DNA of 21,434 nt from the NCBI GenBank assembly GCA_045564655.1, contig JBJLGX010000007.1, positions 1 to 21,434 of the forward strand, written 5' to 3'. The DNA comes from UBA826 sp045564655 (GTDB lineage: Bacteria > Chloroflexota > Dehalococcoidia > Lucifugimonadales > UBA826). This document shows, in pieces, positions 14,792 through 21,434 of the stretch (position 1 is the stretch's first letter; each line of letters starts with the position of its first letter). Below the pieces are notes generated by a model. It searched no databases. It was given only the letters and a program-made list of their open reading frames with translations, and had not been told where the DNA came from. The position numbers were made by a program, and so were the translations under genes.

Positions 14792-15064
14792 TGTTTTGAA
14801 TAATTAGTCTGATTGATTCATCAGTCCCTTCAAACTTCTAACACTTACATGGTCTTCAAATTCTCTTTCAAATTTACTCCCTTTTATTTGGGATGTTATT
14901 CAAAATGGAGTGAACTTTTGTTGACCCTTTATTCTAACGAGACGTATAATCAATCCATTGGCGATGTTTTGAGTCGATGATTTATTTGTTTGTGACTATG
15001 GAGTTGTAGCATTAAGTTTAAAGATCAGCTACCTCATCAAATTATACAAAATAGTCCATCTACT
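14792..15064 (+). other. Intergenic region before purF
   Basis: This 273-nt stretch is the longest gene-free gap. It holds the promoter at 14921-14950 and a weak 5-bp hairpin (CTGAT/ATCAG at 14809-14824) without a U-run, so no good terminator for the upstream gene. I see no tRNA, no purine riboswitch core and no credible coding sequence; a 43-codon frame at 14849-14980 lacks a ribosome-binding site and runs through the promoter. Confidence 0.6.
14921..14950 (+). promoter_or_regulatory. Sigma-70-type promoter of the purF-purM-purH operon
   Basis: TTGACC (14921-14926), an 18-bp spacer and TATAAT (14945-14950) make the best promoter match in the window. Transcription would begin near 14957, leaving a leader of about 108 nt before purF. 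Confidence 0.75.
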
Positions 15065-16495
15065 GTGGATGGCATTTGCACATCTACAAATTACGATGAT
15101 AATGATATTCCACATGAAGCCTGTGGGGTGGTAGGGATATATGCTCCTAAAGAAGAGGTTGCTAGAGATGTGTTTTTTGGACTCTACGCATTGCAACATA
15201 GGGGTCAAGAAAGCGCAGGTATTGCAACTAGTGATGGCTCTCAGATGTATGTACACACAGAAATGGGACTTGTTGGTCAAGGGTTTCAAGAATATGATTT
15301 GTCTAGGCTGCCGGGGCACATTTCAATAGGTCACACTAGATACTCAACAACAGGGTCTAGTAATATAGAAAATGCGCAACCTATTATTTCAAAAGGGATT
15401 AATGTTGAAATAGCATTAGGACATAATGGTAATTTAATTAACGCTGTGGATCTTAAAAAAGAATTGCTTGATTGGAATGTTCCCTTCTCTTCTTCAGCTG
15501 ATTCTGAAATTATTGCTCATATGATTTCAAATGCTCCAGCTAATAATTGGTCTGATAGGGCTGCATATACAATGAGAAAGCTACAAGGTGCTTACTCACT
15601 CGTAATGATGACTAAAAACGAACTAATTGGAATGAGAGACCCATTAGGCGTTAGGCCATTGTGTATAGGTAAATTAAATGAAGGATGGATTTTAGCTTCA
15701 GAGTCTTGTGCCCTGGATCATATAGGTGCAGATTTAGTTAGAGAAATAAATCCTGGTGAAGCAGTATTAATTGATCAAAATGGCCCGAAAACGATTTATC
15801 AAAAAAAGAGAACCGGAAAAATAGGGCAATGCATATTTGAACAGATATATTTTTCAAGACCTGATAGCATTTTGAGAGAGAAGCTTGTATACAGTACTAG
15901 AATGGCAATGGGAGCAGAGCTTTCCAAAGAGTTTCCTGTTGATGCTGATGTGGTGATTGGGGTTCCCGATTCGGCGACAGCAGCGGCCGTTGGATACTCT
16001 CAGGAGTCAGGTATTCCTTATTCAGAAGGATTGGTAAAAAACAGGTATGTAGGAAGAACTTTTATTCTACCTGACCAAAGATTACGGGAATTAGGCGTCA
16101 GGAGAAAGTTAAATTATCTACCTCAAATTTTGGAAGGTAAAAGAGTTATTGTTGTTGACGACAGTATTGTAAGAGGGACAACTACCCCCCATGTAGTTAA
16201 ATTATTGAAAAAAGGAGGAGCTAAAGAAGTTCATTTAAGAATATGTGCACCTCCAATTATCTCTCCATGCCATTTTGGAGTTGATATGGCAAAAAAAGAC
16301 GAACTTATTGCAGCCAATATGACAACAGATGAAATTAGAGATTATGTTGGAGCTGACTCTTTGGGATATTTAAGTACTAATGGGTTGTTAAAATCAGTGA
16401 GTGGAGAAAGAGAAGATTTTTGTATGGGTTGTTTTACAGGAACCTACCCTATTCCAGTTCAAATGGAAATGGACAAATTGGTATTAGAGTCTTAA
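15065..16495 (+). CDS. purF: Amidophosphoribosyltransferase (PurF), propeptide-type with 4Fe-4S ligands
   Basis: PurF makes 5-phosphoribosylamine from PRPP and glutamine, the committed step of purine synthesis. Cys20, in HEACGVVGIY, is the glutaminase nucleophile, so a 19-residue propeptide must be removed, as in Bacillus subtilis PurF. LQHRGQESAGIA, GHTRYSTTGSS and GHNGNL form the glutaminase domain; VIVVDDSIVRGTTT binds PRPP. Cysteines in KIGQCIFE, ISPCHFGVD and EDFCMGCFTG match the positions of the B. subtilis 4Fe-4S ligands. The GTG at 15065 is the only standard start in frame after an upstream stop at 14993, but it has no ribosome-binding site. An ATT at 15011 has GGAG 7 nt upstream and would add 18 residues. 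Confidence 0.95.
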   Translation: MDGICTSTNYDDNDIPHEACGVVGIYAPKEEVARDVFFGLYALQHRGQESAGIATSDGSQMYVHTEMGLVGQGFQEYDLSRLPGHISIGHTRYSTTGSSNIENAQPIISKGINVEIALGHNGNLINAVDLKKELLDWNVPFSSSADSEIIAHMISNAPANNWSDRAAYTMRKLQGAYSLVMMTKNELIGMRDPLGVRPLCIGKLNEGWILASESCALDHIGADLVREINPGEAVLIDQNGPKTIYQKKRTGKIGQCIFEQIYFSRPDSILREKLVYSTRMAMGAELSKEFPVDADVVIGVPDSATAAAVGYSQESGIPYSEGLVKNRYVGRTFILPDQRLRELGVRRKLNYLPQILEGKRVIVVDDSIVRGTTTPHVVKLLKKGGAKEVHLRICAPPIISPCHFGVDMAKKDELIAANMTTDEIRDYVGADSLGYLSTNGLLKSVSGEREDFCMGCFTGTYPIPVQMEMDKLVLES

Positions 16496-16498
16496 TTG

Positions 16499-17542
16499 AT
16501 GAAAAATAATCCGAACAATAAAACAGCAACATATAAGGATGCTGGTGTTAATTTAGAAGAATCCCAGCTTGTTAAAGATAATATTAAAAATTTAGCTAAC
16601 AAAACATATAATTCTTCTGTATTAGGGGGAGTTGGAGGTTTTGGTGCTATGTTTAAATTGAAAGATTATGATAATCCGATTTTGGTGTCTAGCACTGATC
16701 CTGTTGGAACAAAATTAATGGTTGCAAAATTAGCGAATGATTTTTCAAATATAGGTATTGATCTTGTAAATGCATGTGTTAACGATATTATAGTCCTTGG
16801 GGCTGATCCTTTATTTTTTCTTGATTATATTGCAACATCTAATATCGATAATAAGATAGTTCAAACTATCGTTGAGGGGATAGCAAACACATGTCGTGAA
16901 ATTAATTGTGCGCTTATTGGGGGAGAAACATCTGAAATGCCTGGAGTTTTTAAAAAAGGAAACTTTGACATATCAGGATTTATTGTTGGGGCGGTAGAAG
17001 AAGAATTAATGTTGACGCCAAATACCACTGTTTCTCAAGGGGATGTTCTTATTGCGCTTCCTTCTGACGGATTACACACTAACGGGTATTCTTTGGTAAG
17101 ACATGTCTATGGTCTAGACGATAATCCAAAACCTTTATTTGACCATGTAGATGAACTTGGAGAGACTTTTGGAGAAGCATTGCTTAGGCCCCATTTGTCA
17201 TATCATAAAAATATTTTATCTGTGACTCAATTAATTAAAGGAGTAGCCCATGTAACCGGCGGAGGTATTTATGAGAATTTGCCTCGAGTATTACCTAAGC
17301 GTATGTCTGCAATAATAGATGCTTCTTTATGGGAAACACCTCCTTTATTTGATTTAATCCAAACTAAAGGGGATATAAATATCAATGAGATGTATAGGGT
17401 ATATAACATGGGAATTGGAATGATATTAATTTCTGATAAGGATAATGTTTCAGAAATTCTGAATATTCTTGATGAATCTTTTATTATTGGGGAAGTAGTA
17501 CCTAAAGACGAACAGCATTTAATTAAAATAATAAACGAATAG
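16499..17542 (+). CDS. purM: Phosphoribosylformylglycinamidine cyclo-ligase (AIR synthetase, PurM)
   Basis: PurM closes the imidazole ring in an ATP-dependent step to give aminoimidazole ribotide. From the ATG at 16499 there are 347 residues, the normal length. TYKDAGVNLEES near the start, VLGGVGGFGAMF, SSTDPVGTKL, GIDLVNACVNDIIVLGADPL, ALIGGETSEMPGVF, LPSDGLHTNGYSLVR and AHVTGGGIYENLPRVLP are all characteristic. The start lies 3 nt after the purF stop. A TTG directly before the ATG is in frame but unneeded. purH follows after 16 nt. Confidence 0.96.
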   Translation: MKNNPNNKTATYKDAGVNLEESQLVKDNIKNLANKTYNSSVLGGVGGFGAMFKLKDYDNPILVSSTDPVGTKLMVAKLANDFSNIGIDLVNACVNDIIVLGADPLFFLDYIATSNIDNKIVQTIVEGIANTCREINCALIGGETSEMPGVFKKGNFDISGFIVGAVEEELMLTPNTTVSQGDVLIALPSDGLHTNGYSLVRHVYGLDDNPKPLFDHVDELGETFGEALLRPHLSYHKNILSVTQLIKGVAHVTGGGIYENLPRVLPKRMSAIIDASLWETPPLFDLIQTKGDININEMYRVYNMGIGMILISDKDNVSEILNILDESFIIGEVVPKDEQHLIKIINE

Positions 17543-17558
17543 GTTTCTGGAGAACAAA

Positions 17559-19091
17559 ATGAAAGCTATTTTGAGTGTCTATGATAAGACAGGCATAGAA
17601 GAATTAGCGAAAGTTTTATCTGATAATGGGGTTGACCTTATAAGTACAGGTGGTACTTATAAGAAAATAACTGAAAGTGACCTTAAAAACGTTAAAGTGT
17701 CGCAAGTTTCTGATATAACGAAATCACCAGAAATTTTAGATGGAAGAGTTAAAACTCTACACCCTAAAATTCATGGTGGCATATTAGCAAGAAAAGACCT
17801 GCCTTCACATCGAGAAGAAGTAAAAAAACATGATATAGATTTTATAGATATTGTTGTTGTTAATCTTTATCCATTTTTAGAAACAATTTCTAAACCTAAC
17901 GTTACGCTAGAAGAAGCTTTAGAGAATATTGATATTGGTGGACCTACAATGATTAGGGCGGCTGCAAAAAACTATAAAGATGTTTTGATAGTGGTTGATC
18001 CTTCTGATTATGATTGGATAAAGAAAAAAATTGTAGACAAAATTAAATTTACGAAAAACGAAAGAAAAAATTTAGCGAGAAAGGCTTTCTCGCATGTAGC
18101 TTTTTATGATTCTGCTATTGCAAGTTGGTTGAGTGATACATCGTTACTTGATATAGAGGAATTTACAGCGGGGTTTAAAAAATTAGACACATTAAGATAT
18201 GGCGAAAATCCACACCAAGAAGCAGGGATATATACTGACACTTTAGGTGACGGAGGTATAGCACGTGTTAATCAATTACACGGAATGCCAATGTCTTATA
18301 CAAATTATCTAGATGCTGACGGTGCCTGGGTAGCGGTAACCGATTTTACAGACCCGGCTTGCGTTATTGTTAAACATACCAATCCATGTGGAATCAGTAT
18401 AAATGAAGATCAAATTACTGCATACAAAAATGCTTTTAGTGGTGATTCTGTATCAGCATATGGCGGTATTGTTGCATTTAATAGAGAAGTAAGTAAAGAA
18501 ACAGCAGAAGCTATGAAAGGGGTTTTGTTTGATATAATTATTGCTCCAAATTTTGAAGATGAAGCTCTTAATATTTTTAAAAAAAGAAAAAGAACCAGAA
18601 TTCTTCAAGCTAATATTTCTTCTGGAGATATGGCTGAGATATCAATAAAGTCAATATCTGGTGGGGCATTAATCCAAACGAAGGATAAAATTATTGAAAA
18701 ATATTCCGACTGGAAAGTCGTAACAAATAGAGAGCCCACTGAAAAAGAATGGAAAGATTTATATTTTTCTTGGCAGTGTTGTAAGCATATAAAATCTAAT
18801 ACGATTGTTTTAGCAAAAGATAATACATTAGTTGGAATGGGCGCAGGCCAACCTAATAGAGTAGTCAGTGTACATTTAGCATTGCGTATTGCAGGAGACA
18901 AATCAAAAGAATCAGCATTAGCATCTGATGCCTTTATGCCATTTGCAGATAATATTGAGATGGCGGCTAAAGGGGGAGTCACCGCTGTGGTTCAGCCTGG
19001 AGGATCAATAAGAGATCAAGATGTTATTAATGAGGCTAATAAATTTAATATAGCTATGGTCTTTACGGGAATCCGACACTTTAATCATTAA
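17559..19091 (+). CDS. purH: Bifunctional AICAR transformylase/IMP cyclohydrolase (PurH)
   Basis: PurH carries out the last two steps to IMP. The 510 residues are full length. The N-terminal cyclohydrolase domain (1 to about 195) shows LISTGGTYKKI, EILDGRVKTLHPKIHGGILA and NIDIGGPTMIRAAAKNY. The C-terminal transformylase domain (about 200-510) shows LRYGENPHQEAGIY, VIVKHTNPCGIS with the catalytic Lys-His pair, SAYGGIVAFNREV, and DAFMPFADNIEMAAKGGVTA with GGSIRDQD and a terminal GIRHFNH. GGAG lies 7 nt before the ATG. It is co-transcribed with purF and purM and 15 nt before the glycosyltransferase gene. Confidence 0.97.
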   Translation: MKAILSVYDKTGIEELAKVLSDNGVDLISTGGTYKKITESDLKNVKVSQVSDITKSPEILDGRVKTLHPKIHGGILARKDLPSHREEVKKHDIDFIDIVVVNLYPFLETISKPNVTLEEALENIDIGGPTMIRAAAKNYKDVLIVVDPSDYDWIKKKIVDKIKFTKNERKNLARKAFSHVAFYDSAIASWLSDTSLLDIEEFTAGFKKLDTLRYGENPHQEAGIYTDTLGDGGIARVNQLHGMPMSYTNYLDADGAWVAVTDFTDPACVIVKHTNPCGISINEDQITAYKNAFSGDSVSAYGGIVAFNREVSKETAEAMKGVLFDIIIAPNFEDEALNIFKKRKRTRILQANISSGDMAEISIKSISGGALIQTKDKIIEKYSDWKVVTNREPTEKEWKDLYFSWQCCKHIKSNTIVLAKDNTLVGMGAGQPNRVVSVHLALRIAGDKSKESALASDAFMPFADNIEMAAKGGVTAVVQPGGSIRDQDVINEANKFNIAMVFTGIRHFNH

Positions 19092-19106
19092 TAATAGACC
19101 TAAATT

Positions 19107-19856
19107 ATGACTTACAAAAGTAGCGTTGACATAGTATTACCCGTTCTTAACGAGCAAGAAGCTTTGGTTGTTAGTATTTCTCGACTCCTAAAATTTTGTT
19201 CGGAAGAAATGAATTCTTATAATTGGAATATTATTATTGCTGATAATGGATCTACAGATGAGACCTACAATATAGCAAAGCAAATAGAGTCGGATTCAAA
19301 AAATATACATGTTATTAAGTTATCCAAAAAAGGCAGAGGAAGGGCCCTTAAAAAAGCTTGGGGAAATAGCGGTGCAGCGATAAAAGTGTATATGGATATT
19401 GATTTATCAACGGATCTGAAATATTTGCCCATTATTTGTGATCATGTGTATTCCCGAAAATATGATATAGCAATAGGTTCTAGGTTGATTAAAGGTTCGA
19501 AAGTTGTGAGTAGGACCTTGAAAAGAGAAGTTATATCTCGAGGATACAGCTTAGTGTTTAGATCCCTGTTTTGGGTTCCGTTTAAAGATGCCCAATGTGG
19601 CTTTAAGGCAATTTCTTTAGAAATAGGGGAAACTTTATTGCCTTTAATAGATGATAATGGATGGTTTTTTGATACAGAATTATTAATATTAGCTAATAAA
19701 TTAGGCTATAAAATAAAGGAAGTTCCTGTTTACTGGGTTGATGATCCTAACAGTAGCGTTAATGTTATTAGCACTGCATGGAATGATATTAAAGGCTTAG
19801 TGAGGTTAAAGTTTGGAGGAATAGATAAGGCTAAAAAGCAAATAAAATTGAATTAA
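19107..19856 (+). CDS. Family 2 glycosyltransferase, dolichyl-phosphate-sugar-synthase-like
   Basis: The 249-residue GT-A fold enzyme has VDIVLPVLNEQEAL at the N-terminus, IIIADNGSTDETYNIA, a DxD metal/nucleotide-sugar site at Asp97-Ile-Asp99 (YMDIDLSTDL), and GSRLIKGS with DAQCGFKA further on, the pattern of DPM1/Alg5-type polyprenyl-phosphate glycosyltransferases. No transmembrane helices follow the catalytic domain, so it is a soluble or peripheral form acting at the cytoplasmic face. Donor and acceptor are not determined. It may be co-transcribed with purH (15-nt gap), but no functional link to purine synthesis is expected. Confidence 0.87.
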   Translation: MTYKSSVDIVLPVLNEQEALVVSISRLLKFCSEEMNSYNWNIIIADNGSTDETYNIAKQIESDSKNIHVIKLSKKGRGRALKKAWGNSGAAIKVYMDIDLSTDLKYLPIICDHVYSRKYDIAIGSRLIKGSKVVSRTLKREVISRGYSLVFRSLFWVPFKDAQCGFKAISLEIGETLLPLIDDNGWFFDTELLILANKLGYKIKEVPVYWVDDPNSSVNVISTAWNDIKGLVRLKFGGIDKAKKQIKLN

Positions 19857-19870
19857 CTATAAGTATTCGA

Positions 19871-19900
19871 TTTACATGACTTTGCATATATGGATATTAT
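19871..19900 (+). promoter_or_regulatory. Candidate sigma-70-type promoter for the TPR protein gene
   Basis: TTTACA (19871-19876), an 18-bp spacer and TATTAT (19895-19900) lie in the 82-nt gap, giving a predicted leader of about 30 nt. Both boxes match the consensus at five of six positions. Confidence 0.5.
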
Positions 19901-19938
19901 AAAGATAAATAATAAAAAAATAGGTATTAAATAAAGTT

Positions 19939-20319
19939 ATGGAATCTGAACACTTTAAATCGGGATTAAATAAAGCAAAACTAGGACTTCACGTAGAAGC
20001 AATAGAAGAATTCGAAAAAGCTGCATGGGAAGACCCTGATAATTTTGAAATTCAGTACAATTTAGGGACAGCGTTTTTAACTTTGGGTGGATTTGATCAA
20101 GCAATAATTAGTTTTTCTAACGCTTTAAAAATCAAACCTGAAAACCCGGATGCTTTAGGTAATAGATCTGTTGCATATTTAGCTATAGGTAACGAGAAAA
20201 AATCTGAGGAAGATAAAATTGCAGCAATTGAAATGGGAGCTCCCCCAGAAGGCCTAAATACTATTTTAGAATTTGTAAGAGAAAAAAGAAAACAGGTCAA
20301 TGCATTTAAACAAAATTGA
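19939..20319 (+). CDS. Small TPR-repeat protein
   Basis: The 126 residues consist mostly of tetratricopeptide repeats: about 4-37 (AKLGLHVEAIEEFEKAAWED), 38-71 (EIQYNLGTAFLTLGGFDQAI, then SFSNALKIKPENP) and 72-101 (ALGNRSVAYLAIGN), with a charged C-terminal helix after APPEGLNT. There is no signal peptide or membrane helix, so it is a cytoplasmic protein-interaction module. The partner cannot be guessed from the neighbours. There is no strong ribosome-binding site. Confidence 0.88.
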   Translation: MESEHFKSGLNKAKLGLHVEAIEEFEKAAWEDPDNFEIQYNLGTAFLTLGGFDQAIISFSNALKIKPENPDALGNRSVAYLAIGNEKKSEEDKIAAIEMGAPPEGLNTILEFVREKRKQVNAFKQN

Positions 20320-20418
20320 ATTAGAGTACATATATTAAATTTTAACTTCTTTGTATATACTAGATATTAATTAGCTAAATCCTATTTTACCTATCTTAAT
20401 CGTAATAAGAGAAATATT

Positions 20419-21434
20419 ATGAGCACAAAAAGAGGAACTAACTCTACACAATTTGATATCCGGCCTTCTGTTATAAAAGGAGACCCCGCAGATGCGTATC
20501 TTCATTGGACTAAAGAAGTTTTAAGACTTGAGTCTTTAAACCCTAAAGTTTTGATGGAATTTTCTGTCGCAAATGATGGGGTTTTATGTGGGATTGAAGA
20601 AGCTGTAAGTTTGTTAACAAATGTTTTACCTAAAATTGACCAAGATTCTGCGGCCAATGTAGATTCTATTTCAGAAGATGTACAAGTATGGGCTTTATCT
20701 GAAGGAGACGAGGTAGTAGCCGGAGAGCCTGTCTTGAGAGTAATTGCAAGATATTCCTCTTTTGGTTTATATGAAACTAGTTTATGTGGGATGATTTCAT
20801 CTGCAACAGGTTGGGCTACAGCTGCTTATGAATGTGTTGTTGCTGCTCGAGAAAATACGGTTATTTCATACGCTGCAAGATATGTGCACCCTAATACAGC
20901 GCATATTATTGACTATGCTTCTGTTGTTGGCGGTTGTTCATCTGCATCTACAATGATAGGGTCAAAGCAAATTGCAAGAAACCCTATAGGAAATATGCCA
21001 CACTCTTTGCCACTTATTTTTGGAGATACAGTTTTAGCAGTTCAAGCATTTGATAAGCATATACCCATTGATGTACAAAGAATCGCTTTAGTTGATACAT
21101 TTAAAGACGAGCCAGAAGAAGCATTAAATGTTGCCCAAGCTTTAAGAGAACGCCTTAGAGGTGTAAGGCTAGATACTCCTGCAGAAAGAGGGGGAGTAAC
21201 CCCAACGCTGGTTCGAGAAGTTAGACAGCGCTTAGATGAAATGAACTTTTTACATGTTGAAATTTATATTAGTGGAGGACTTACTCCAGATAAAATAAAG
21301 AATTTTGAAGAAGCTAATTCGCCAGTTAATGGATATTTTGTTGGCGATTATATTTCGAGTGCTAAACCTAATAACGTAACAGCTAACATTAGAGAAATCG
21401 ACAATAAACCAATAGCTAAACGAGGAAGGCTTCC
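20419..21434 (+). CDS. Nicotinate phosphoribosyltransferase, 3' end cut off by the window
   Basis: The ATG at 20419 opens a frame that stays open to the right edge: 338 complete codons, of a protein I expect near 380-400. It makes nicotinate mononucleotide from nicotinate and PRPP in NAD salvage. The family signs are the FSVANDGVLCGIEEAVSLL opening domain with ALSEGDEVVAGEPVLRV, then ISSATGWATAAYECV, RYVHPNTAHIIDYASVVGGC, LVDTFKDEPEEALNVAQAL and the phosphate-binding EIYISGGLTPDKI. The latter half resembles the short archaeal-type (Thermoplasma-like) branch more than E. coli PncB. Only a weak GAGA ribosome-binding site lies upstream. It is separated from the TPR gene by 99 nt of A+T-rich sequence. 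Confidence 0.87.
   Translation, partial: MSTKRGTNSTQFDIRPSVIKGDPADAYLHWTKEVLRLESLNPKVLMEFSVANDGVLCGIEEAVSLLTNVLPKIDQDSAANVDSISEDVQVWALSEGDEVVAGEPVLRVIARYSSFGLYETSLCGMISSATGWATAAYECVVAARENTVISYAARYVHPNTAHIIDYASVVGGCSSASTMIGSKQIARNPIGNMPHSLPLIFGDTVLAVQAFDKHIPIDVQRIALVDTFKDEPEEALNVAQALRERLRGVRLDTPAERGGVTPTLVREVRQRLDEMNFLHVEIYISGGLTPDKIKNFEEANSPVNGYFVGDYISSAKPNNVTANIREIDNKPIAKRGRL

Noticed and set aside
14809..14824. Terminator after the membrane protein gene
   Set aside because: Only a 5-bp stem with a 6-nt loop and no following T-run.
14849..14980. 43-codon frame in the gap before purF
   Set aside because: No ribosome-binding site, no recognisable similarity, and it overlaps the strong promoter at 14921-14950.
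14940..15060. Purine riboswitch in the purF leader
   Set aside because: The leader has TATAATC and a TGACTA-like piece, but the conserved loop sequences and three-way junction of the purine aptamer cannot be formed.
18605..18982. 125-codon frame on the minus strand inside purH
   Set aside because: Antisense to a well conserved coding region, with no ribosome-binding site and no recognisable protein; the same applies to the antisense frame at 4756-5136 inside rdgB.

Overview
The window is A+T-rich, gene-dense bacterial chromosome with short gaps and many overlapping or nearly touching genes. No rRNA, tRNA, insertion sequence, phage gene or CRISPR array was seen. Gene content (class III CoA-transferases, a UGSC-family protein with an in-frame UGA, a heme-free sulfite-oxidase-type molybdoenzyme, a cupredoxin lipoprotein beside an 'HG..RYDLP' membrane protein) suggests a free-living, probably marine bacterium. 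A Chloroflexota lineage of the SAR202 type is my best guess, but this is inference from gene content and cannot be proved from the window.

Region 1 (1-3426, minus strand) is a three-gene operon and the most interesting part. The first gene looks broken: a 95-codon frame ends in TGA at 3139-3141, and the same frame then runs on for 450 codons. Read through, it is one 546-residue UGSC-family protein in which the UGA is the first position of the family motif (here U-G-T-C). A perfect 7-bp hairpin starts 11 nt after the UGA, where a bacterial SECIS element belongs. I call it a selenoprotein (Sec96). Two class III CoA-transferase genes follow at 8- and 9-nt gaps. The first has Ser where the catalytic Asp belongs; the second keeps the Asp and runs off the window.

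Region 2 (3542-9835, plus strand) starts divergently with an Eis-like acetyltransferase, then rdgB, moaA, rnhA, moaC, a single-RRM RNA-binding protein, a sulfite-oxidase-like molybdoenzyme, a pentapeptide-repeat protein and pth. It mixes housekeeping genes with molybdenum-cofactor synthesis (MoaA and MoaC act in sequence) and a likely user of that cofactor.

Region 3 (9865-14791) is a tightly coupled run: SAM methyltransferase, trpB (no trpA in the window), a YtkA-like exported membrane-anchored protein, a His-rich cupredoxin lipoprotein with six Gly-His-Glu repeats, and a polytopic membrane protein with six cysteines in one loop and a His just after a predicted signal-peptide site. The last three probably form an envelope copper- or metal-handling module.

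Region 4 (14921-19856) has the best sigma-70-type promoter in the window (TTGACC-18 bp-TATAAT), then purF-purM-purH and a family 2 glycosyltransferase. purN is absent from its frequent place between purM and purH.

Region 5 (19871-21434) holds a TPR protein with its own promoter-like sequence and the first 338 codons of a nicotinate phosphoribosyltransferase gene that runs off the right edge.
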